Positions 19,011-28,497 of a stretch of DNA of 64,000 nt are shown one piece after another (the first letter of the stretch is position 1; every line of letters starts with the position of its first letter). This DNA comes from Verrucomicrobiota bacterium (GTDB lineage Bacteria; Verrucomicrobiota; Verrucomicrobiia; Opitutales; Puniceicoccaceae): NCBI GenBank assembly GCA_038744685.1, contig JBCDMB010000002.1:124001-188000 (forward strand), given 5' to 3'. Made by a program: the position numbers and the translations under genes. The notes beneath the pieces were generated by a model. The model saw only the letters and a program-made list of their open reading frames with translations. It was not told the origin of the DNA and made no database searches.

Positions 19011-22000
19011 TCAAACGTCGTCTTCGTCAAGCCAACGAAATGAGACAATCGAAAACTTGCGACCGAAAGGCGTAGAGTCACCGTTGGCCTCGAGGGCGGA
19101 CCAATACTCGTGGTCGGCCAAAGCACTCGTGCCTGCCCTTGGCACGACGGGCTCGGGAACACGCTGGACAATCGCCTCAACCCAAGCTTTACCGCTGACT
19201 TGTCCCGAAACAGGATCCACCGCTTCCCCATAGGAACGAATGCGGAAGGTATCACTCCTTGCAGAAACATAGGACCCGATTGCCTGTAAGATATCGCCTT
19301 GTAAGAGGTAGTTGGGGACAGTCGAAGCAGCGGATGGATTGGAGTCGTCCGGAAGCAAAAGATTATCTGCGTTCGAACCAAAGTTGATGAAGTCAGTGTT
19401 GAGATCAGCGGTATCAACGTCGATCAAACCACTGTGAAGATTAGAGTTTAGACCCGCCTCATCGATTGCCGCTTGTAAGACACCGCGACGTCCGAATTCG
19501 TCGTCGGATAAACTGCGATTCACAAAGCTGGACAACGAAAGGAATGGGTGGCCGTTTGAGTTAACTCGCTCTCTGATTTGCTCAACAATAGCAGTCGCGA
19601 GGTCTTCAATCTGACCGTCGGAGAGACTCCGAAAACCGCCCCAATCGTTCTGGGAGATAAAGTCCGTGCCCGCGGTCTCGGAAGCCACCGCCTGGGAAAA
19701 CCGGGAAAATGGTGTTTGTCCACTGGATGAAGGTGTTTCAAGGCCTCCACCAGACGTAAGAACCGCTTGATCCCTCGCTCCAGCAAGAAGTGTTTTCCAT
19801 GCATCAACAGATGTGGAGTTGATATTGAAGGCTCCCCTCACCATAAGATTTTCCGCAGCGCGAAGATAACCTTCACTCGATGGATCCCGGGATGAAAACA
19901 GCTTCGTGATGACCGAGCTGACTGATTCTCCGTCTCCAAGTTCAAGCTCAACTCGCGGATTGGGTAATGTTTCGGGATCGGAAGTATTGAAGGCAGCGTC
20001 AAATGTATCCTGAACCGCTCCGGAGTATTCATCCGGTCTGTAAGGTAGCGATAATGAAGAAAAGAAATAGCCATCCCAAAGGGCTTCATTCATGAGATAC
20101 GACATGTCCATAAAGATCCGGTCATTCCCGTATCGATTCTCATACATCTCAAATTTCTCTGTTAGCGGCACGTAGGGAGTGGCAAACGAATTGCTGATCG
20201 CGAGAGCTGGCATGTGATCATAGATAGTAACGTTAGCAAACTGTAGCTTCCCGAGGGAAAGAACCGGGGCAGTTGGCAGCTCAAGCATGACTGGTTGTAT
20301 GTTGGTCAACGAGCTGCTACCATTCTGCAGACTTCCGTCGGTCGGACCCCAAGACCGCAAATCGGGTCCGGTGCCTTGGGCCTGCGCAAGCGTAACCGAC
20401 CACCCAGGCGAGAATGCACCAAACCCTATGCCCTCGCCCCTTATATCGTCGGCAGGTAGCAAGTTTTTGTTGTCCTTAACCGGAGCGTTTGGATTCGTTA
20501 AGACGAAAGCTGGGTAAACTGGGTTCCTGCCTCCGCTTCCTTCCAAGAATGGGTCAAACTCGACTGGTTTGAGCTGAAAATCGATCGCTACGAGCGGGAG
20601 GGGGCCGTTTAAGGTGTTAAAGGCCGAGGGGCTAGCATTTTGCCCAAACGAAAACGGAATGGTGGTAATTGGGTAGTTGGGGCCTCGTGTGAATGCATTT
20701 TCTTCCTCTGGATCTGGGTAGGCCGACTCGAGTTTGCTACGGTTGAACTGGCCTAATCTTAGGACATCCTCGTAGCCAGAATTAATCCCCGCGACCATAG
20801 TGGTCATCGAATGGGTCATCGGCCACTGCGTATCCATTTCAGTGTCGTACCCACCGACATTACCGTCATCAAAAAAGGTATTCACATTCAGCTCGAGCTG
20901 TGAGTAATAACGCGTCTTTGGGTCACGATTGTCATCCTCGTTATTGTTGATAAACACCGTCTTCACGTTTCTGAAGTTTTGGACCCGTCCTACGAAAGTT
21001 CGCACACCGCCTGCAGGCACAGGAAGCATCGGACCAAAAGTCTCGTTGCCGGACCCCCGATCGACTTGAAATCCTGTCCAGTCAGTGATGTTCGCAAGCT
21101 CTTGAGCAAAAGCCGAACTGTCGCCCGTAACGCCTCTAAAAGACTTTATTTCACCGGGTTCCATCGGATCCCCTGTATTTGTTCGTATCCGCGCCTGTGA
21201 GTGAAGAGGTCGCGTCGGGATATTCAGCCAATCGTCGGTGTAGAACTCGTGGGGGGCTCCATCTCCATCAACTGCCTCTACCACGTCCCCAGTAATTGTG
21301 TTGTATGCAGAAACGGAAAACTGAGGTCCCTCGAAGTCAATGTTCATCTCGGGGTGTTCAAGCTTTACGTTGTAGGGGTTGTGGATCACAAACGTGCTCC
21401 TTGCGCGGCTTGCCGTCTCGTAATGCTGGAGTCCGTTTACAACATTATTCTCCAGAAACGTGACTCCAAACTCATGGGCCATCCTAATCATGTAGGGGAC
21501 GTAGTTTGCGGTAGCCATAGGTGAAAGGTTATTTTCCCTTCCTATGTTTGCGCGATAGGGGTCCCCTAGTTGGTCCTCATCAATCGTCGAATTCGCGACT
21601 TGAATTCGCATCCGAACAAGCGCCCCTGCGGGTTCCAGAGTGTTCGAACTACCACTCATGTCACTCTGTCCCCCGGAATACTGCATCGCAGGCTGCCTAT
21701 TGATGTTCGAGGTCGTTATTGGGTAAGTACCGTGTCTCACGTTTGGACCAAACACCTGCGACGAAAAAACAGGATCTGTGAGCGGGTTAGCAATTTCCCG
21801 ATAGATTCGGTAGTATTGTCGCAGCAGACTCCAAAGTGGTCCATGAGCGAAAACCCCTACTCCCGGATCAAAATCGCTAGTGCCGTCAATCACGTCTCCC
21901 GCCTGAGTGAGAGCAAAGACAGGTTGGACGAAGCCAAAACCGTCAACGTCGTAACTATGCCGGCCCTGTTGTCCGAAACGGGACTGAGAAAAGTCAATGT

Positions 22001-22916
22001 CGCTCATCTCAAAGGCCAAAGACAAATCACGCTTAAGGCCTCCATCTCTCACGTTCGCCTGCACACCTGACGACCACGTCGTTAGATCGCCGAAGTAAGT
22101 GTTGAACGAATCAGCTTGGGTGCCTGTCAGCTGGGTTTTCGTATCGGTAAACTCTATTAGCCGGTCATTGAAACCATCGAAACCGATGTCCTCGAGAGTC
22201 GTCGCTTCATTCGTGAATGCAGGCAGCTGCGACGGATTCCCTTCGCTAAACGCCATCGACTCCAAAACCGCTCTGTAGTCCTCGTCGTCTTCCGTTGGAG
22301 TTTCTCTTTCTAGATTCACCCGAGCCTTAACACCTTCGTCGTCGACCCACCACGCATACCTTCCCACTTCATCGCCACCGAGTTCAATCGTGGTATTTTG
22401 CATATCAATGACCACTGCATCATTTGGATCAACAAGTGTCCCGCCAGCCATAGGCAGGGAACCATCTCCAAGAAGCTCGACTGAAACTGCGTTGCCGGGG
22501 AGAGAGCCTTGATTGTAGTTGGTGATCAACCCACCCGTGTTTCTGGCATCAGAGGCGAGCCACCCAATGATATCTCCCTGATTGTAAATCGGCCCGTCGG
22601 GAGCAGCCGACCAAACACCGATCCGGTTGGTACGGGTGTTGTTGCTGTTGTTAATCAGCTCAGCCCTTGCGGACACCCGCTGGTCCGGACCCATCATTGA
22701 CTGCAGTTCCGACATTGCGATTCGCAGGCTCAGGAGCGCGTTTTGGCGGGCTTGTAGATTTTTGACTTCCGTTAAGGACGACTGTGCCTCGACACGAACG
22801 AAGGCACTCAGACTAACGATGAGCAGAACAGCAAACGCCACAAGGGCTAAGCTAATGATAAGAGCGAAACCGCTCCTACTTCGAGGAAAGCGAGAGAGTG
22901 AGGCTGGGGTCTTCAT
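19011..22916 (-). CDS. Verru_Chthon cassette protein A-like giant pilin-type protein
   Basis: 1301 residues from the ATG at 22914-22916; the upstream in-frame ATG is less likely because it would swallow operator-like site 3. The N-terminus SRSGFALIISLALVAFAVLL resembles a type IV prepilin leader with the hydrophobic helix after a Gly-Phe cut site, followed by VRVEAQSSL. The C-terminus (WVEAIVQRVPEP..., FGRKFSIVSFRWL) is the ending I associate with TIGR02600, Verru_Chthon cassette protein A. The usual B, C and D partners are not in the window; only the small secreted gene at 18271 accompanies it. Function of the family is unknown; surface assembly or secretion is a guess. Confidence 0.8.
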   Translation of the reverse strand: MKTPASLSRFPRSRSGFALIISLALVAFAVLLIVSLSAFVRVEAQSSLTEVKNLQARQNALLSLRIAMSELQSMMGPDQRVSARAELINNSNNTRTNRIGVWSAAPDGPIYNQGDIIGWLASDARNTGGLITNYNQGSLPGNAVSVELLGDGSLPMAGGTLVDPNDAVVIDMQNTTIELGGDEVGRYAWWVDDEGVKARVNLERETPTEDDEDYRAVLESMAFSEGNPSQLPAFTNEATTLEDIGFDGFNDRLIEFTDTKTQLTGTQADSFNTYFGDLTTWSSGVQANVRDGGLKRDLSLAFEMSDIDFSQSRFGQQGRHSYDVDGFGFVQPVFALTQAGDVIDGTSDFDPGVGVFAHGPLWSLLRQYYRIYREIANPLTDPVFSSQVFGPNVRHGTYPITTSNINRQPAMQYSGGQSDMSGSSNTLEPAGALVRMRIQVANSTIDEDQLGDPYRANIGRENNLSPMATANYVPYMIRMAHEFGVTFLENNVVNGLQHYETASRARSTFVIHNPYNVKLEHPEMNIDFEGPQFSVSAYNTITGDVVEAVDGDGAPHEFYTDDWLNIPTRPLHSQARIRTNTGDPMEPGEIKSFRGVTGDSSAFAQELANITDWTGFQVDRGSGNETFGPMLPVPAGGVRTFVGRVQNFRNVKTVFINNNEDDNRDPKTRYYSQLELNVNTFFDDGNVGGYDTEMDTQWPMTHSMTTMVAGINSGYEDVLRLGQFNRSKLESAYPDPEEENAFTRGPNYPITTIPFSFGQNASPSAFNTLNGPLPLVAIDFQLKPVEFDPFLEGSGGRNPVYPAFVLTNPNAPVKDNKNLLPADDIRGEGIGFGAFSPGWSVTLAQAQGTGPDLRSWGPTDGSLQNGSSSLTNIQPVMLELPTAPVLSLGKLQFANVTIYDHMPALAISNSFATPYVPLTEKFEMYENRYGNDRIFMDMSYLMNEALWDGYFFSSLSLPYRPDEYSGAVQDTFDAAFNTSDPETLPNPRVELELGDGESVSSVITKLFSSRDPSSEGYLRAAENLMVRGAFNINSTSVDAWKTLLAGARDQAVLTSGGGLETPSSSGQTPFSRFSQAVASETAGTDFISQNDWGGFRSLSDGQIEDLATAIVEQIRERVNSNGHPFLSLSSFVNRSLSDDEFGRRGVLQAAIDEAGLNSNLHSGLIDVDTADLNTDFINFGSNADNLLLPDDSNPSAASTVPNYLLQGDILQAIGSYVSARSDTFRIRSYGEAVDPVSGQVSGKAWVEAIVQRVPEPVVPRAGTSALADHEYWSALEANGDSTPFGRKFSIVSFRWLDEDDV

Positions 22917-23504
22917 GATAGAACACGGGTACGTTTCTGAAGGGATTATGAGAAAACGATTAATCAATAGTAATTGGGGATGCACTTTACAAGGCAAAAC
23001 CTAACTATTTCTCTTCCGTATGCAAGGTTTCACGTCCAGTCTTTCCCGCAATTTTCTAACTACTTTTACAAAATTTTCTGTAGCCTGAAATGAACTTTTC
23101 TTGATGCGACACGGTGCCAAAACTGGAAAACCTCTGGCCACCTCAAAAATCAATCCCCTAGGAAGACCCCATTTTTCTTGAGCAGTAGTGGCAGGCACCT
23201 TTTCCAAGAAAGGGATTGGCGATTCAAAGCGAAGATTCATTGGAAAAATCGAGCAAAATGAAGGTGGTGTTGATAGGTCAGAAAACGATCTCATTCACTA
23301 CTCAATTTTATTGAAAAAAAATCCAACCGCACCTCTTCTTGCCATACCCAGATTCGTCCTTGCTTAGTAGACAGGGAAGGCACCAAAGTCCCAAATCTAC
23401 CGCTCGTTCCCACTGGGATCCGTGCACTTTGGAGACCCTTTGCCGATGGAACAAGTTTTCAAAACACCGCGTGCTCTATTCCTCGACGCGAGACGTAGGG
23501 CTTT
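22917..23504. other. 588-base intergenic region with one operator-like site
   Basis: It separates the Verru_Chthon-A-like gene from the isomerase-like gene and holds site 3 close to the start at 22916. A 97-codon minus-strand open frame (23001-23294) has no signal peptide, no recognisable motif and no convincing ribosome site, so I do not call it. The rest shows nothing I can name. Confidence 0.5.
22952..22965 (-). promoter_or_regulatory. Operator-like motif, site 3
   Basis: GAAAACGATTAATC lies 36-49 bases upstream of the Verru_Chthon-A-like start. It shares AAACGATTAATC exactly with site 2 in the divergent sulfatase promoter. Confidence 0.5.
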
Positions 23505-24395
23505 CTACTGATTACCGGCCTCCAAAAGGGCCTTCATCGCCTGAACACCCTCCACCGGGCCGAGGTTCTTCCCTTCGTATTCGATGGCAACGATACCGGT
23601 AAATCCGGCTTTGCGGACAATTTCCATCAATCGGGGATAATCAAAGTCTTTCTGTGTCCCATCCGGCTTGAAATCGTGGCCTTTCGCCGAAACGACCACC
23701 GTGTAAGGCATCATGTCCTCGGTTCCCTGATAAAAATCGGTTCCCTTCATTTTCCCAAAATCCGGCATGAGTCGGCAGTTCGGTCGATCGACCGTCTCCA
23801 CCAAGGTGGCAAGGTAGGAGCCCAGGGGCGTTGATCGAGGCGTGGGTTCAATTGCGATTGTTACCCCTTTCGGCAGGGCATAATCTGCGAGGGCACCCAA
23901 TGCGACAGCCGCCCGGCGGATAGACTCCTCGTCCGGAGCGCTGTTATCCACCTTAACGAAAACCCTGACGTACTCCGATCCAAGCGCTTCGGCCATGTCG
24001 ACATAGGACTTGTATTTGAGACCATTCCTCTCAAGTGCCTTATCGGCCGAAGGAGTCGCATTGACGATTCCTGCCATCACCAGAAAAATCTCACTTCCAG
24101 CGGCCTCCGCCCTGCTCCTCAATTCCGGAATGAAATTGGGGTCGTTTTTCCATCCGTCGGGAAACCCGCCATCCCAAACATCAATTTTTGTGATTCCGAA
24201 CTTCTCTTTCGCAAAATCAGGGTAGTCAAAGGCATGAAGCTCACCGGATTGGAAGAGCTGGCGCAGCGAATACATCGACAGACCAATTTCGTAGTGAGGA
24301 TGGATCTCGTCTGCCCCAACCCTTGTAAAACCGAAAACTAGAAGCGCGGTGAAGGGGAGCCAGAGCAATCGGCCGGCACGTAGTGTAGAATGCAT
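23505..24395 (-). CDS. Secreted sugar isomerase/epimerase-like protein (AP endonuclease 2 family TIM barrel)
   Basis: 296 residues. Unusually for the family it has a Sec signal peptide (to about residue 29, ending GADE). The mature protein has the barrel features EIGLSMYSLRQLF, TKIDVWDGGF, VRVFVKVDN, VTIAIEPTP, LMPDFGKM and GIVAIEYEGKN; the acidic residues in these strands are the likely metal ligands. Family members interconvert or epimerise sugars and inositols. It follows the Tat oxidoreductase at 24478 by 82 bases, so an exported oxidoreductase-plus-isomerase pair on the same sugar is plausible but unproven. Confidence 0.85.
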   Translation of the reverse strand: MHSTLRAGRLLWLPFTALLVFGFTRVGADEIHPHYEIGLSMYSLRQLFQSGELHAFDYPDFAKEKFGITKIDVWDGGFPDGWKNDPNFIPELRSRAEAAGSEIFLVMAGIVNATPSADKALERNGLKYKSYVDMAEALGSEYVRVFVKVDNSAPDEESIRRAAVALGALADYALPKGVTIAIEPTPRSTPLGSYLATLVETVDRPNCRLMPDFGKMKGTDFYQGTEDMMPYTVVVSAKGHDFKPDGTQKDFDYPRLMEIVRKAGFTGIVAIEYEGKNLGPVEGVQAMKALLEAGNQ

Positions 24396-24477
24396 AATTT
24401 GGGAATTGGGTTTCAGAAAACCGAAGTTAAATCAGCTGCCCAGCAGAGGCGATCAGAGCCGGTTCCGTGGTTCAACC

Positions 24478-25830
24478 TCAACCAGCAAAAAACTCTGGGC
24501 GATACTCATATTGGCTTTTCAGCAATGAATTCGCCTGAGCGCTGTTCGAAAACTGAAGCCTTTCCGAATCGAACTCCAGCGGACCTTGAACCGCCAACGA
24601 GATCGCTCCGATCAGCGCGGTGCCGGTGAAATCAGCCGCGTAGTCAACGATGTTTCCATTTGGCTGCCTTCCTGCCTTGATACCATCCACCCATTCCATG
24701 AAGTGGGTGCCGTCGACTCGATCCAGTGTTTTTGCCGGCATTGCTTTGTCCTTGCGGAGTTGCCGGAAATACTCGTCGGGAAAAATGCGGCCGCGCTTCG
24801 CATACATGTCCGCGAGAATTGACCCTTTTGAACCGACAATGACAGAGCCGCTTGGCATTCCTCTTTTGTTCCTTTCAGGGTCTGCCTGGATCGCAGAATT
24901 GGGGACAAACGGGACATCGAGAGGCCGTCGGCTGCCGTCCATCCAGGTCATACGCACGGGACCACGCCCGTTGGCCGCCGGAAACTCGAAGTAAATCGTA
25001 GACTCAGTCGGAAAAGCTACTTCCGTCGTTCCGACGGAATCCGAAACCACTCTGGACGGGAATCCCAACTTGAGCGGTGTGTAGGACACGTCCATCGCAT
25101 GACACGCAATGTCGCCAATGGCACCGCTACCATAATCCCAAAATCCCCGCCAGTTGAAGGGAGCAATCTCCTCACTGTAGGACCGCTCCGGGGCAACGCC
25201 CAACCAAAGGTTCCAGTCGATTGAACTCCGAGAAGGCTGCGCCTGTGGCCAGGAACTCATTCCCTGCGGCCAAATCGGTCGGTTCGTCCAGTGGTAGACT
25301 TCCTCCACATCCCCAATCAGTCCGGCGTCAATCCACTCTTCAATGTCACGAAGGCCGCTATTGGCATGCCCTTGGTTACCCATTTGAGTGATCACCCCAG
25401 ACTGCCTTGCAGCCTCCTTCAACAGCATAGCTTCTTCAAACGTGCGTACAAGAGGCTTCTCACAAAGGACGTGTTTCCCGTTGGCCATCGCCCAAAGAGC
25501 AATCGGATAGTGCATGTGGTCGGGTACCGCTATCGAAACCGCGTCGAACTGATCCCCCATCTTGTCAAACATCACTCGGAAGTCTGAAAACCGGGGAACG
25601 TTTGGATACTGGTTGAAAGCTTTTGCGGCCCGGACTTCATCCACATCGCAAAAAGCGACAAACTGCTCGGACGAGAGGCCGTCAACGTGCTTCGCACCAC
25701 GTCCTCCGACGCCGATCATTGCGAGGCGGAGTTTCTGGCCGCCGAGGTTCTCGGCACGGATGATGTTAGGAATGAAGAGACTCGAGGCACAAACGGCACT
25801 CGAAGCTTTGAGGAATTTTCTGCGATTCAT
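24478..25830 (-). CDS. Tat-exported Gfo/Idh/MocA family oxidoreductase (2)
   Basis: 450 residues from MNRRKFLKASSA, a textbook Tat signal; this start is preferred over the ORF start 63 bases upstream, which would bury site 4. The NAD-binding fold shows IGVGGRGAKHVDGL (~40-53) and CDVDE; the family Lys motif is LCEKPLVRTFEEA. QMGNQGHANSGLR and WRGFWDYGSGAIGDIACHAMD mark the secreted subgroup shared with the gene at 30975 (QGHNMEGMRL, GLGGLGDIGCHTLE). It is closer to that gene than to the one at 16874. Confidence 0.92.
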   Translation of the reverse strand: MNRRKFLKASSAVCASSLFIPNIIRAENLGGQKLRLAMIGVGGRGAKHVDGLSSEQFVAFCDVDEVRAAKAFNQYPNVPRFSDFRVMFDKMGDQFDAVSIAVPDHMHYPIALWAMANGKHVLCEKPLVRTFEEAMLLKEAARQSGVITQMGNQGHANSGLRDIEEWIDAGLIGDVEEVYHWTNRPIWPQGMSSWPQAQPSRSSIDWNLWLGVAPERSYSEEIAPFNWRGFWDYGSGAIGDIACHAMDVSYTPLKLGFPSRVVSDSVGTTEVAFPTESTIYFEFPAANGRGPVRMTWMDGSRRPLDVPFVPNSAIQADPERNKRGMPSGSVIVGSKGSILADMYAKRGRIFPDEYFRQLRKDKAMPAKTLDRVDGTHFMEWVDGIKAGRQPNGNIVDYAADFTGTALIGAISLAVQGPLEFDSERLQFSNSAQANSLLKSQYEYRPEFFAG

Positions 25831-25860
25831 GGGCTTTTGGGTAAGGATAAGATAGCTTGG

Positions 25861-25873
25861 GGAAACGTTTATT
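25861..25873 (-). promoter_or_regulatory. Operator-like motif, site 4
   Basis: GGAAACGTTTATT lies 30 bases upstream of the Tat oxidoreductase start at 25830, in the 135-base gap after the beta-helix gene. Spacing to the start resembles that of site 1. Confidence 0.5.
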
Positions 25874-25965
25874 CCCCGATCCTTTATCTGCAACTACAAA
25901 AATACTTCATCCCTAGCTTTGAGCAGATCCCGCGGACCCATTTCCTCACCAATCAAGTCGCTACC

Positions 25966-28485
25966 CTATCGACGGCCACGCTCCATAACTAGTTCATAGT
26001 CAGCATTTTCCCCAGTCCGAATGAAAGGCCCCCTGGTAACTACTCCGATCCATTCAGCCCGCGAGTTTCGATCTACAAAGAGGTGCTGTCCGAGATTATT
26101 AAAACTAAGATTGTAGCCTCGAAGCTGTCCTCCGGTAATTACGGCTCCTTCTCCATGACGGTTGGCGTGCATATTCTGAAGGGTGAGAGTGCCATTTAAA
26201 ACCTCGGCAAGACGGTCAGGCTGGCCCCAAATCATCGTGTTGATCAAGGTGGCCTCCGAGTCAAAGTTGTCGCCAATTCGGATCGCAGTCTTGTCGGTGG
26301 ACGACATCGCGACCAACTCGCTGTTGACCATGGTGATGGTTCCGTGACCGTGTTCGAAAAAAACGCCGATCTTAGACCCATCAGTACCGTGACCATGACT
26401 CACACAATCTACAGCACCCTCTCCTTCTTGCTCGGTGAAATGAATTCCATAGAGCGAACCATAGACGAAATTCTGAAAGAGAAACTGGCCCTTCGTGCTT
26501 CCCACGACCAACGCGTCTAGATTCTCTTTTTGATACTCCCAAAGAATTTTTCCACTGCCTCCGGCGATGCCACCGTTGGGTTGGTTTGCGTAAAGTGGGT
26601 TCCGATTCGGTGAACGTCCCCAATAGTGAGGGTTGAATTGCATGTTCATGACTATGCCACTTTCGCTGCCTCCACCAACGAGGATTCCCATCAACAAGGG
26701 AGCCCCGGATGCATAGTCGATGTAGTGTCGATCACAGCGATAAGTCATGAAATCGATGAAGCGGTAGGGATTCGCCGCGTTAACGTTAATCACGTAGATG
26801 TCACTCCCTCGGCCCTGGATCAAAAAGGGATAGGGACGGATCACCTCCACATCCTGATCCGGGTAATGGAAGCCCAACCCGCGCAAACCACTTTGCTCGC
26901 TAAGCACCAAAGTCGGTTCCTCGCCCTCACCGTAAACATGCAGGACGCTTCCTCCACCCATGGTATGGTGAGGCACATCATGCACACCCCTCAACTCCAC
27001 CCCGGAAGGAACCACCAGTTGACCCTCGAGGCGATAATCTCCGGCCGGCAGAAAGACAATTCCACCACCCTTTCGTGAGACACTTTCCATCGCACGTTGA
27101 ATCGGGTTCGTATCGTCTTTACCAGAGGGTTCAACGACCTCCAGAACCTCACGGTTCCCGGGGTAAAAAGCCCTCTGCGGATCCTTCGGATAGGAAGGAA
27201 GCGGATTTAAAGGAAGATCCTGATCAAAAATCTGGACTACTCTCCCTGAACCCTGACTTTCAACCAGCGACTGCCAAGACCTCTGACCCGCCAGAGCAAG
27301 TCCTTCGACACTCCCGGAAAGGGCAAAACGGGCCTGAGGGTCCTGCATGGTTGGGTTTAGAGAAACAAGGACCCCCGCCTCTACTACGACATCACCATTG
27401 GCAACCTGGCACTGCTCCATTAGGATCTTGCCCCGACCGTTTGAGCGGATCGCCTCACCGCCGGTAAAGATGCAGTTCGAGAACATGATCGTCGATTTGA
27501 ACGGCTCATCGACCAAAACTCCATGCTCGCTGCCCTCAAAGAAACACTGCGTGAAAACCATCCCATAAGGGTTCGTCTCCTCGACCTCCATCCCTACCTC
27601 GCAATCACGAAGAATCAGTCGGTAAAACTGTGCATTCGCTGCACCTCTCTCGCCCTTTGCGATGTGAAACCCACGACGGTAACCCTGCGCATGAACGTTT
27701 GCTACGTACTCCCAGTCGGAACGCCCCATGAATATCGCGGTGCCATTTTGCCGAATCCATGAGTAGTTCTGTGGAACGTTCGGCAAGCCGCTATTCCTCC
27801 ACACAGACGGGGTAAAGACTATGGTCTGAAGACGACCGATATCCGTCGTAGAATCATACCATACTCCTGTCCTGATCGGTGTTCCATAAACGTTTCTGAC
27901 AAAGTGTAATTCATTTGGACCCGGTCCGATCTTAATTCCCTGATACGGGTTCACCAGCGTCAGATTCTCAAAAGTGGCATTGTTTCCACGCTTTTGGATC
28001 ATCGAATACGGGTAAGGAATCGGCCTTTCTAAATTCTGCTCCGGGTACCATACGTTCAGATCTTTAACCCCAGCGCACACATCGACGGTAATGAACGGTT
28101 CTCCTTCGGCGTTTCCTTTCCCTCCTGTAGGCATCAATATCGTTCCCCAAACTGTAGGGTCTTCAACAGTCGGCGCACGCCACTCCCCCCGAAGCGTCAC
28201 GGAAACTGGAATTTCCAGGCTCCCTTCAAAAAGATATCTGCCCTCCGGCGCGAAAACCGTCCCACCGCCAGCGTCTCCCATCCGATCCAAGGCTCGTTGG
28301 AAAGCCCTGGTTGAATCTCGCGCGCCTTTGGGGTCAGCACCAAAATCAATCACGTTCAACCCCGCCACAACCACATCGTCAGTCGGGTATTCCGTGGAGA
28401 TGATTCTCCACTCAATTTCCTGCGCAATTACGGCCGAAATTCCTAGTCGAAGGGAGATGAAACAAAATACAAAAGCGCGTATCAT
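25966..28485 (-). CDS. Secreted double beta-helix protein (pectate-lyase-3-like)
   Basis: 839 residues with a short signal peptide (to about residue 21). Two successive right-handed beta-helix units are visible. The first opens INVIDFGADPKGARDSTRAFQRAL-type sequence near residue 45 with GGGTVFAPEGRYLFEGSL. The second opens near residue 455 with TNPIQRAMESVSRKGGGIVFLPAGDY and LRGVHDVPHH. Each continues in short repeating strands such as NMQFNPHYWGR. The fold is shared by polysaccharide lyases and GH28-related hydrolases; the catalytic residues cannot be fixed by eye. It follows the HAD gene by 12 bases, so they are co-transcribed. The internal duplication in one chain is notable. Confidence 0.85.
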   Translation of the reverse strand: MIRAFVFCFISLRLGISAVIAQEIEWRIISTEYPTDDVVVAGLNVIDFGADPKGARDSTRAFQRALDRMGDAGGGTVFAPEGRYLFEGSLEIPVSVTLRGEWRAPTVEDPTVWGTILMPTGGKGNAEGEPFITVDVCAGVKDLNVWYPEQNLERPIPYPYSMIQKRGNNATFENLTLVNPYQGIKIGPGPNELHFVRNVYGTPIRTGVWYDSTTDIGRLQTIVFTPSVWRNSGLPNVPQNYSWIRQNGTAIFMGRSDWEYVANVHAQGYRRGFHIAKGERGAANAQFYRLILRDCEVGMEVEETNPYGMVFTQCFFEGSEHGVLVDEPFKSTIMFSNCIFTGGEAIRSNGRGKILMEQCQVANGDVVVEAGVLVSLNPTMQDPQARFALSGSVEGLALAGQRSWQSLVESQGSGRVVQIFDQDLPLNPLPSYPKDPQRAFYPGNREVLEVVEPSGKDDTNPIQRAMESVSRKGGGIVFLPAGDYRLEGQLVVPSGVELRGVHDVPHHTMGGGSVLHVYGEGEEPTLVLSEQSGLRGLGFHYPDQDVEVIRPYPFLIQGRGSDIYVINVNAANPYRFIDFMTYRCDRHYIDYASGAPLLMGILVGGGSESGIVMNMQFNPHYWGRSPNRNPLYANQPNGGIAGGSGKILWEYQKENLDALVVGSTKGQFLFQNFVYGSLYGIHFTEQEGEGAVDCVSHGHGTDGSKIGVFFEHGHGTITMVNSELVAMSSTDKTAIRIGDNFDSEATLINTMIWGQPDRLAEVLNGTLTLQNMHANRHGEGAVITGGQLRGYNLSFNNLGQHLFVDRNSRAEWIGVVTRGPFIRTGENADYELVMERGRR

Positions 28486-28497
28486 TGAACCAATCGC

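Noticed and set aside
23001-23294. 97-codon minus-strand open frame
   Set aside because: No signal peptide, domain or clear ribosome site, and it stands alone in an AT-richer gap.
27888-27895. AAACGTTT inside the beta-helix gene
   Set aside because: Coding position far from any start; treated as a chance match, as is the one at 32988-32995 in the GH38-type gene.
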